From the NCBI GenBank assembly GCA_017508875.1, contig JAFWQX010000144.1:1-33123 (forward strand): a stretch of 33,123 bases of DNA. Reading direction: 5' to 3'. This document shows, in pieces, positions 27,650 through 33,123 of this stretch; the stretch's first letter is position 1, and each line of letters opens with the position of its first letter. The stretch is from Clostridia bacterium (GTDB lineage: Bacteria > Bacillota > Clostridia > UBA1212 > UBA1255). Below the pieces are notes generated by a model that saw only the letters and a program-made list of their open reading frames with translations, was not told where the DNA came from and made no database searches. The translations under genes and the position numbers were made by a program.

Positions 27650-27700
27650 AAGCAGACGCTAATAAGCGGCAGACGTTCTGATAAGCAGCATACGTTAAAT
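27650..27700. repeat. Three degenerate short direct repeats between convergent genes
   Basis: AAGCAGACGCTAAT (27650-27663), AAGCGGCAGACGTTCTGAT (27664-27682) and AAGCAGCATACGTTAAAT (27683-27700) are adjacent and share AAGC, GCAnACG and a closing AT. They fill nearly all of the gap between mtnN and the next, convergent gene. No hairpin terminator is visible there. Confidence 0.4.
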
Positions 27701-27705
27701 AAGTA

Positions 27706-28170
27706 TCAGAAGAACCTGCCGAAGATTTCTTCCATAACTTCTCCGATATCGCCGCCGAAGCGTGCCATCAGCGTAAAGAACAAAGCCATCCAGACGATTA
27801 TCGCGATCACGGTAAAAGCGACTCTAATGCAGATGTTTACGATCGCGCATATCCTTCCGACTCTGGCGTCTTTTGTTTCAATGCCGTCCGTATCGGTCTT
27901 GCTGCACACAGCAAAGACCAGAGCGAAGATCGAGTACGCCAGTCCGAAGAAAAACCCGAGAATTCCGAGCGCCTTGGAAGCCTTCGCAAGGCCGCTCTTT
28001 TTTTCGAACGTTTCGGGAGCAGCCGGTACAGAAGCGGCGGCCGCAGTCTGAGCAGGCGCATTATACTGCGCCGGACGTGCAGTCTGAGTGTTGTTGAGCG
28101 GTTTTCCGCATTTTGCGCAGAAAGTCTGATTATCAGCTACCTGAGCGCCGCAGGAAGTGCAAAATTTCAT
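27706..28170 (-). CDS. Zinc-ribbon membrane protein of unknown function
   Basis: The 154-residue product starts with a zinc ribbon, KFCTSCG and FCAKCG (Cys4, Cys7, Cys18, Cys21), followed by a flexible Ala/Pro/Thr/Gln-rich linker (about 25-58) and two membrane segments near 66-90 and 108-135. The first helix region (KALGILGFFFGLAYSIFALV) resembles the small DUF4190-like membrane domains often paired with zinc ribbons in Firmicutes. No enzymatic residues are evident; a sensor or membrane-scaffold role would be a guess. GGAGGGAAAG precedes ATG 28170. It lies downstream of the DUF1846 gene on the same strand, 61 bases away, with a weak hairpin in between. Confidence 0.82.
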   Translation of the reverse strand: MKFCTSCGAQVADNQTFCAKCGKPLNNTQTARPAQYNAPAQTAAAASVPAAPETFEKKSGLAKASKALGILGFFFGLAYSIFALVFAVCSKTDTDGIETKDARVGRICAIVNICIRVAFTVIAIIVWMALFFTLMARFGGDIGEVMEEIFGRFF

Positions 28171-28213
28171 TTTCTTTCCCTCCGTATTATTATGTAAATC
28201 ACCTTTAATTATT

Positions 28214-28231
28214 AAACGCGTTCGCGTTTTT
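28214..28231. terminator. Weak possible bidirectional terminator
   Basis: AAACGC (28214-28219) pairs with GCGTTT (28224-28229) around a 4-base loop, with a T run on the plus strand. On the minus strand, downstream of the DUF1846 gene, the stem ends in TTTAATAATT. The short stem makes it weak. Confidence 0.4.
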
Positions 28232-29716
28232 TTATAGCAATATGTCGTTTTCGGGGAATACAGGCTCGCACGTGAGATTTATGCCCAGCTTCCTTATAGT
28301 TCCCTCGTCGCCGCTCCTGAGTAGCTGGCTCGAATGCATGTCGCAGCCTTTTAAGAGTTTCAGATACTGGACCGCCTGTCTCGCGTACGGATTCATCACG
28401 GCGCTTATAGACAGTGCAGTAAGGACGTCGTCTAGTTTGAGCACTGGGCTCGCGGATCCGAGGATATTGTGCTTAAGGTCAAGGATCGGTTCCAGCGTTT
28501 CGGGCGTGATCAGCATTATTTCATCCGCGATGCCTGCGAGTGATTTTATTGCGTTGAGCACGCAGCTCGAAGATGCGCTGGTGAGCTGAGTTTTACGGCC
28601 TGTTATGATCCTGCCGTCGTCAAGTTCTATCGCGCACGCGGGATGGCCTGATTCTTTCGCTTTTGAAAGTGTTGCGTCCACGACGTGCCTGTCGGAGCAT
28701 CTGAGACCGAGCTGCTGCATTATCATCACTATTTTCTCGAGCGGTTCTGGCTTTTCGCGTCCGAGTTTTACCTGGCAGGCAGTTTTATAATATCGCCGTA
28801 TGATCTCCTGGCAGGATGCTTCCCTGCACACCTCGTCGTCGGTGATGCAGTAGCCTGCCATATTGACGCCCATATCCGTCGGAGAGCGGTAGAAATTGGG
28901 GTCTCCGGTGATCATTGTCAATATATTCTTGAGTACGGGAAACGCCTCGATGTCGCGGTTGTAGTTTACTGTTGACACCCCGTACGCCTCTAAATGGAAC
29001 GGATCGATCATATTTACGTCCATAAGATCGGCCGTTGCCGCCTCGTACGCCAGATTCACGGGATGTTTCAGCGGAAGGTTCCAGATCGGGAACGTTTCGA
29101 ATTTTGCGTAGCCGGCAATTCTTCCCCTCTTGTATTCGTGGTACAGCTGCGACAGGCACGTGGCGAGTTTTCCGCTTCCCGGGCCGGGTGCGGTGACAAC
29201 GACGAGCGGTCTGGTCGTTTCTACGAATTCGTTTTTACCATATCCTTCGTCGCTGACGATGGTGCTGACGTTTCCGGGGTATCCGGATATACGGTAATGA
29301 AGGTAATGCCTCATCCCTATATGATCGAGGCGCTTTATGAACCCTTCGGCGGCCTGCTGGCCCATATACTGCGTGATGACGACGGCGCTTACAAGTATTC
29401 CCATCTGACTTATCAGTTCGATGAGCCTTAAAACTTCCAGATCGTACGTGATCCCGATGTCAGCACGCATTTTCGTTTTTTCGATATCAGCCGCGTTAAC
29501 GCATATGACGACTTCCGCCTGATCCTTAAGCTTCTGAAGCAGTTTGATCTTCCCGTTTACGTCAAATCCGGGCAGCACTCTGGCCGCATGCAGGTCGTCA
29601 AATATTTTTCCGCCGAATTCAAGATAGAGTTTGTTGTTAAATTTTGAGATGCGCTCCAGGATGTGACTGGTTTGTTTCTCCATGTAGAGTTCACTGTCAA
29701 ATCCGATCTTACCCAT
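28232..29716 (-). CDS. DUF1846 family protein
   Basis: The 494-residue product matches the conserved DUF1846 family of Firmicutes and Actinobacteria, whose biochemical function is unknown to me. Typical features are IGFDSELYMEKQTSHILER at the start (the first 19 residues of the family motif), LYLEFGGKIFDDLHAARVLPG, VVVTAPGPGSGKLATCLSQL and HPVNLAYEAATADL. The segment APGPGSGK has the look of a phosphate-binding loop, but I would not assign ATP binding from that alone. ATG 29716 is chosen because GGAAGG lies about 6 bases upstream and family members start here; an in-frame ATG at 29749 has no ribosome binding site. It is monocistronic or paired with the zinc-ribbon gene, with its own promoter at 29764-29792. 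Confidence 0.92.
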   Translation of the reverse strand: MGKIGFDSELYMEKQTSHILERISKFNNKLYLEFGGKIFDDLHAARVLPGFDVNGKIKLLQKLKDQAEVVICVNAADIEKTKMRADIGITYDLEVLRLIELISQMGILVSAVVITQYMGQQAAEGFIKRLDHIGMRHYLHYRISGYPGNVSTIVSDEGYGKNEFVETTRPLVVVTAPGPGSGKLATCLSQLYHEYKRGRIAGYAKFETFPIWNLPLKHPVNLAYEAATADLMDVNMIDPFHLEAYGVSTVNYNRDIEAFPVLKNILTMITGDPNFYRSPTDMGVNMAGYCITDDEVCREASCQEIIRRYYKTACQVKLGREKPEPLEKIVMIMQQLGLRCSDRHVVDATLSKAKESGHPACAIELDDGRIITGRKTQLTSASSSCVLNAIKSLAGIADEIMLITPETLEPILDLKHNILGSASPVLKLDDVLTALSISAVMNPYARQAVQYLKLLKGCDMHSSQLLRSGDEGTIRKLGINLTCEPVFPENDILL

Positions 29717-29763
29717 AAAACACCTTCCCGCGGTCAATGCCGCACTCATTAGGATTTATAAAT

Positions 29764-29792
29764 ATTTTACACAATTATAATTTAGAATTCAA
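29764..29792 (-). promoter_or_regulatory. Promoter of the DUF1846 gene
   Basis: On the minus strand, TTGAAT (29792-29787), 17 bases and TAAAAT (29769-29764). The start codon at 29716 is about 45 bases downstream. The rest of 29793-29867 is AT-rich with no feature I can name. Confidence 0.5.
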
Positions 29793-29867
29793 GAAGGGTG
29801 ACGTAACTATTTTGAATTAAAAACAAAGGATCAGGTGTTTTGTGTTCCTATGGGTGAGCGTCGTACG

Positions 29868-29899
29868 AAAAAGAGGCCCCGCAGCCTGTGCGGAGCCCC
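29868..29899 (-). terminator. Intrinsic terminator of the CBM9-like lipoprotein gene
   Basis: On the minus strand, an 11-base stem (29899-29889 with 29883-29873) has one mismatch, one G-U pair and a 5-base loop, followed by TTTTT (29872-29868). It begins about 24 bases after the stop codon at 29924 and is the clearest terminator in the window. Confidence 0.8.
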
Positions 29900-29923
29900 G
29901 AAATCTACCGGTCAATGAACCGA

Positions 29924-31189
29924 TCACTTAATATAATACTCGTGGATACCGAGGTCAACGCAGTTCCAGCTGCTTCCCGGTGCCTGCGACTGGTTGGTGT
30001 ATCCGCCGCCGCCCAGAACGCCGAACATACCAAAGTACAGTTTTTCTGCGCCGAGTTTAAATTCCGCAGCTTTCTCAACGTCGGTAACTTTGAACAGAGT
30101 TTCAGGAAGTTTCACTTCGAACACGTAAACGCCCTCGGTGTTCGTAAGCGCAGACTCTACCAGATCGGTGATGTCAACGCCGCCCGCATTAGGATCGTCT
30201 TTGAGTTCGGTCTTGTGGTTATGCTGCAGCACTTTGAGAGTATCGCCAAGCTGGAACGAAACGAACAGACCGGTCGTAGCATCGATGCGTGCGCCGGGGT
30301 TGAAGTTGAGCTGGACCATATCGCCTGCTGCGCAGCCAGTTACAACACAGCCAACGTACAGAGCGCCGTCTTTAATGTCGAGATAATATTCAACTTTTTT
30401 ATCTCCCATCTCTGTATTTGTCCACGAAACAGCGTTCGAGGCGTCGAGCGTATACTTAGCGCTGTACTCAGCAGCGGTGATATTGCCGTCAACTGCATGA
30501 GCGTCAGCTTCGGGTCCGTCGTAGAAGAGCATCAGAGGGTTCGAATCAAAATCCATATAATACAGTCCGCTCTCAAGTTTTACAACGACTCTGAGTTCGT
30601 GCTGTGCGCCGGTGAGCGATCCAACAGGAATATCTACAGAGAAACGCTGTGCAAACTCTCCGCCTGCCCCTTTAACAGCTGGCTCAGTAGCTTCAAAGAA
30701 CTTGTCGCTGGAAACGAAGGGACCGTCATCGATCTGATATCCAATCGCTTGGATAGCTTCTTCTTCATATCCTACCCAGCCTCTCATTGTTACGACCTGG
30801 ATGCTTCCGTCTTTGCCGTCAACAGTATCCTCGATCTCGAGTCTGTAAACCCCGACCTGACCGTCGGTCTGGACCTGTCCGTTAAACTTAATAGTGTCGA
30901 ACGAGAAAGCGTGAAGTGCGACTTCGTCGTAGTCGTTGATGACAACAGCATACGGATCATTGAAGGGCTCGGGCGTAGGCTCAGGCGTCGGTGTCGGTTC
31001 AGGAGTAGCTGTAGGCGCGTCGGTGACAACGGGTGCCTGGGTCGGTCCTGCAGGTTCTTCCGTAGGATTTGCCACTTCGCTGGCTTTAGGGGCATCAGTA
31101 GCTGTTCCTTCTTCGCCGGTCTTAGCGCAGCCTGCAAACAGTGCCAGTGCTAAAAGCAACGATAAAAGTATAGCAAAAGTTTTTTTCAT
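29924..31189 (-). CDS. Lipoprotein with Thr/Pro linker and CBM9-like domain
   Basis: The 421-residue product has a signal peptide with lipobox F-A-G-C (Cys21), then a Thr/Pro/Glu-rich linker to about residue 75 ([14 protein letters not shown]), so the functional part is held away from the membrane. Residues of about 80-225 form a beta-rich region with no family I recognise. From about 230 (AHAVDGNITAAEYSAKYTLD) to the end it resembles carbohydrate-binding module family 9 / DOMON-like domains: YYLDIKDGALYVGCVV, QLNFNPGARID and FVSFQLGD. A surface sugar-binding role is likely, but no catalytic domain is present. GGAGG stands 7 bases before ATG 31189. It has its own promoter (31224-31252) and strong terminator, so it is monocistronic. 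An IS30 element ends about 30 bases upstream of the promoter. Confidence 0.85.
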   Translation of the reverse strand: MKKTFAILLSLLLALALFAGCAKTGEEGTATDAPKASEVANPTEEPAGPTQAPVVTDAPTATPEPTPTPEPTPEPFNDPYAVVINDYDEVALHAFSFDTIKFNGQVQTDGQVGVYRLEIEDTVDGKDGSIQVVTMRGWVGYEEEAIQAIGYQIDDGPFVSSDKFFEATEPAVKGAGGEFAQRFSVDIPVGSLTGAQHELRVVVKLESGLYYMDFDSNPLMLFYDGPEADAHAVDGNITAAEYSAKYTLDASNAVSWTNTEMGDKKVEYYLDIKDGALYVGCVVTGCAAGDMVQLNFNPGARIDATTGLFVSFQLGDTLKVLQHNHKTELKDDPNAGGVDITDLVESALTNTEGVYVFEVKLPETLFKVTDVEKAAEFKLGAEKLYFGMFGVLGGGGYTNQSQAPGSSWNCVDLGIHEYYIK

Positions 31190-31223
31190 ATTATTTCCTC
31201 CCTGTACTGGATTTATTGCCCCG

Positions 31224-31252
31224 ATTATACACTTACGCAAGCAAAAAAGCAA
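31224..31252 (-). promoter_or_regulatory. Promoter of the CBM9-like lipoprotein gene
   Basis: On the minus strand, TTGCTT (31252-31247), 17 bases and a perfect TATAAT (31229-31224). The IS30 end at 31281 lies just outside, so the insertion left this promoter intact but replaced everything beyond about 30 bases upstream of it. Confidence 0.55.
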
Positions 31253-31280
31253 TATTATTATCAAAATAAGACTAGTAAGC

Positions 31281-31306
31281 TGAAGTGAAAAGTTAACTTC
31301 TACTCC
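31281..31306 (+). repeat. Left terminal inverted repeat of the IS30 element
   Basis: TGAAGTGAAAAGTTAACTTC followed by TACTCC is the exact reverse complement of 32966-32991. It contains the palindrome GTTAAC, so each end can also fold on itself. Confidence 0.9.
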
Positions 31307-31317
31307 AAAGGGTGGCG

Positions 31318-32768
31318 AGTAGAATTCAGTCGTGCATCAAATTCGAGTTGAAATTAGTCTTGCAAATAGAGAAAATTATTGTGTTGCCGGCAGCCTGGGA
31401 AAGGAGCGAATTAAGATGGCTGAAAGTAACAAAAACAAACACCTCACTCATGAGGAACGTAAAATTATAGAGTTTGGAATTCGAAGCGGTGCAACACAAA
31501 AGGCTATTGCAGATACTATTGGCAAACAAAAGTCAACCGTTGGAAAAGAGATTAAAAATCACAGAAAGCTTACATACAAGTGCAAGCTTCCTGTGGAATG
31601 TGCGGATTATGCAAAATGCAAACCCGGGCACAAGTGTATTGGCGCAAAATGCCCGAAATTCGTGCAGTTTAAGTGCCAAAGACGAGACCGGTCCCCCGGG
31701 GCCTGCAACGGCTGTAAAACATTTCTCAACTGCAGATTCAATAAATATCAGTATAAAGCAGATGATGCTCAATACGAATACCGTGAAACATTGGTCGACA
31801 GCAGGGTCGGAGCAAATCTGCTGACTTCAGAAGCAGCTGAGATTTCTAATATCGTTGCACCGCTTTTGCAGAAAGGTCAGTCGCCGTATACAATTGTCCG
31901 CAATCACCCCGAACTGGGCATTTGCGAACGCACATTATACAACTACATTGACAACGATGTGCTTCATTACTCGGGTGAAAGTGGGGTGACAGTTATGGAT
32001 CTTAGGCGAAAAGTTGGCAGAAGACCTCAACAAAAGAAGCAGAATGCATTAAAAAAACGTGAATCGAGGCTGTTTCTCCAGAACAGAACTTACAAGGATT
32101 TTCTGTCATACAGAGAAAGCAATCCCGAAATGCGTGTTGTTGAAATGGACACTGTGTACAACAGTATTGAGACCGGTCCGTTTATACAGACTTTCAAGTT
32201 CCTTGAATACGGATTCCTGTTTGCTCTGTATCATGAAAGGCTCAATGCCGCAGAAATGACGAAGGGCGTAGATCTGTTAGAAGAGATACTGACTTCTTGT
32301 CTGTTTTACAAAAATGTGCAGATCATTCTTACAGATCGAGGATCGGAATTTACTGATGCTGAAGGAATCGAAAAGAAAGACGGAAATCTGCGCACAAGAC
32401 TTTTCTACTGTGATCCTCAGGCATCGCATCAGAAAGGAAGTCTTGAGAACAACCACATCGAACTCAGATATATTTGTCCAAAAGGGACAGACTTAAAAGA
32501 ACTCGGTCTTACTGATCAGAGCAAATTGAATCTTGCCATTTCACACATCAATTCTGCTCGTAAAGAACACTTACACGGAAAATCACCGATAGAACTAATG
32601 CAGTTCCTGGAGCCCGAATTATTTGAACACTTTTATGAATTCGGAATCTGTAAAATTGAAGGAGACAAGGTCATCCTGAAACCTTATCTCCTCAAATGAA
32701 TTAAGCGCTGCCGGCAACATTGAACACCGAATATGTATCTCACAGAAAGTAGATTTTAGTCGTGCACC
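31318..32768. repeat. Subterminal repeats flanking the transposase gene
   Basis: Two direct copies, AGTAGAATTCAGTCGTGCAT at 31318-31337 and AGTAGATTTTAGTCGTGCAC at 32748-32767 (the next base, C, also matches), agree at 18 of 21 positions. In addition GTTGCCGGCAGC (31383-31394) and GCTGCCGGCAAC (32707-32718) are perfect inverted copies just outside the gene. The coordinates given span the outermost copies. Confidence 0.7.
31416..32699 (+). CDS. IS30-family transposase
   Basis: The 427-residue product has an N-terminal helix-turn-helix (LTHEERKIIEFGIRSG, then QKAIADTIGKQKSTVGKEI) that should bind the inverted repeats. A Cys-rich stretch (about 60-115: Cys pairs such as AKC, HKC, AKCPKF, NGCKTF) may bind zinc. 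The DDE catalytic domain follows: Asp in VEMDTVY, Asp in ILTDRGSEFTD and Glu in GSLENNHIELR. All three acidic residues are present and the frame is intact, so it is probably active. ATG 31416 is chosen for the AAGGAG 9 bases upstream; a longer frame from 31332 has no such site. Confidence 0.93.
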   Translation: MAESNKNKHLTHEERKIIEFGIRSGATQKAIADTIGKQKSTVGKEIKNHRKLTYKCKLPVECADYAKCKPGHKCIGAKCPKFVQFKCQRRDRSPGACNGCKTFLNCRFNKYQYKADDAQYEYRETLVDSRVGANLLTSEAAEISNIVAPLLQKGQSPYTIVRNHPELGICERTLYNYIDNDVLHYSGESGVTVMDLRRKVGRRPQQKKQNALKKRESRLFLQNRTYKDFLSYRESNPEMRVVEMDTVYNSIETGPFIQTFKFLEYGFLFALYHERLNAAEMTKGVDLLEEILTSCLFYKNVQIILTDRGSEFTDAEGIEKKDGNLRTRLFYCDPQASHQKGSLENNHIELRYICPKGTDLKELGLTDQSKLNLAISHINSARKEHLHGKSPIELMQFLEPELFEHFYEFGICKIEGDKVILKPYLLK

Positions 32769-32965
32769 CCAAAAAGCCCTCTTAAACCTACCTCGCTTCA
32801 CTATGTCCAAAGCCATAGCGCCAAAACGATTTTATTCTGTTTTCTGCAAATATTCAAGTAGATTTTATCGGTTGCTTCGGTCAGTTTATATTTGTTTTAT
32901 GGCAGTTATGTCGCGTTTAGCCCTTTTTATGTAAGAATAAAATCTACTCGGATAAAGAGGCTTTG
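32700..32965. other. Non-coding right arm of the IS30 element
   Basis: No gene can be supported in these 266 bases. They hold the right-hand subterminal repeat, and a perfect 12-base inverted pair AGTAGATTTTAT (32857-32868) and ATAAAATCTACT (32937-32948). AGTAGATTTTA also occurs at 32748-32758. The long arm is unusual for an IS30 element. Confidence 0.6.
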
Positions 32966-32991
32966 GGAGTAGAAGTTAACTTTTCACTTCA
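32966..32991 (-). repeat. Right terminal inverted repeat of the IS30 element
   Basis: GGAGTAGAAGTTAACTTTTC followed by ACTTCA matches the left end over all 26 bases in reverse complement; agreement extends two more bases into the flanking GC. Confidence 0.9.
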
Positions 32992-33123
32992 GCAGGCAAA
33001 ACACACATGAAAGTCGCTATTACTGCCTTCAAATCCATCTGAGGCTTTAATTAATACGCCCTGGGATGGTGAAGAAATACCGGCAGCCCACTTTTGCGCC
33101 AATGTGGTTATATTAAATGAATA
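32989..33123 (-). pseudogene. Truncated fragment resembling a DNRLRE domain, cut by the IS30 element
   Basis: On the minus strand an open frame enters from the right edge and reads YSFNITTLAQKWAAG, then SQGVLIKASDGFEGSNSDF and HVCFAC before a TGA formed by the first three bases of the IS right end. The wording F.IT.L...W..G......G.LIKASD is what I recall from DNRLRE domains of large wall-associated (RHS-type) proteins. Those continue with a segment such as SSDY, which is missing here. If the element is removed, the frame runs only five more codons into the left flank before a stop, so the rest of the gene is not preserved on the other side. The 5' part lies outside the window. Confidence 0.55.

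Larger units (their letters stand above)
31281..32991 (+). mobile_element. IS30-family insertion sequence, apparently complete
   Basis: A 1.7-kb element bounded by perfect 26-base inverted repeats (28 bases if the flanking GC on each side is counted) encloses one intact transposase gene. If the flanking GC dinucleotides are the target duplication, it is 2 bases long, which fits IS30-type transposition. Because GC is its own reverse complement, the boundary could also be drawn two bases further out. Base composition is lower in GC than the chromosome to the left, consistent with transfer. Confidence 0.88.

Noticed and set aside
29888..31153. A 421-codon plus-strand open frame opposite the CBM9-like lipoprotein
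   Set aside because: Antisense of a well-supported gene; it starts within the terminator hairpin and shows no domain pattern.

Overview
The window looks like chromosomal DNA of an uncultured Firmicutes (class Clostridia) bacterium. Most of it has balanced to mildly GC-rich base composition and strong AGGAGG-type ribosome binding sites. Gene content and order are clostridial: a SpoIID-like protein followed by queA-tgt-yajC, zapA followed by a U32 peptidase with a DUF3656-like middle, and mazG-rqcP next to a SurA/PrsA-like foldase. Both ends differ. The first ~0.95 kb and the last ~1.8 kb are AT-richer and hold accessory debris: a partial lipoprotein, a frameshifted toxin-like tail, an IS30-family element and a truncated fragment resembling a DNRLRE domain.

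Layout. 1-940 (minus): partial lipoprotein and a decayed ORF. 1182-8824 (plus): arginine/carbamoyl-phosphate block argG, argF, carA and a giant carB whose reading frame continues into a complete diaminopimelate-epimerase-like domain. This carB-dapF fusion is the most striking item here, and its second catalytic cysteine position is Ala. 8821-9564: class I amidotransferase-like hydrolase. 9617-13681: cell-envelope group (six-helix membrane protein, SurA-like lipoprotein, SpoIID-like protein). 13678-16406: queA, tgt, yajC (queuosine tRNA modification and Sec translocase). 16492-17724: GH109-like Gfo/Idh/MocA protein. 17781-18794 (minus): lipid/diacylglycerol kinase-like protein, divergent from zapA, U32 peptidase, dut and a divergent ispF (19056-23086). 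23093-26359 (minus): mazG, rqcP and a large two-module foldase lipoprotein with an EF-hand-like loop. 26474-27638 (plus): tadA and mtnN. 27706-31189 (minus): zinc-ribbon membrane protein, DUF1846 protein, CBM9-like lipoprotein. 31281-32991: IS30-family element. 32989-33123: broken gene fragment.

How the genes fit together. CarA and CarB make carbamoyl phosphate, ArgF uses it to make citrulline and ArgG makes argininosuccinate; argH is not in the window. The fused DapF-like domain ties this enzyme to the meso-diaminopimelate (lysine/peptidoglycan) branch at least by co-expression. Several genes act in the envelope: two SurA-like foldases, a SpoIID-like glycan enzyme, YajC and ZapA. Others are housekeeping: dUTPase, MazG, TadA, MTA/SAH nucleosidase and RqcP.

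All assignments come from reading motifs and comparing with remembered family features; no database search was run. Promoters, terminators and hairpins are pattern matches only.
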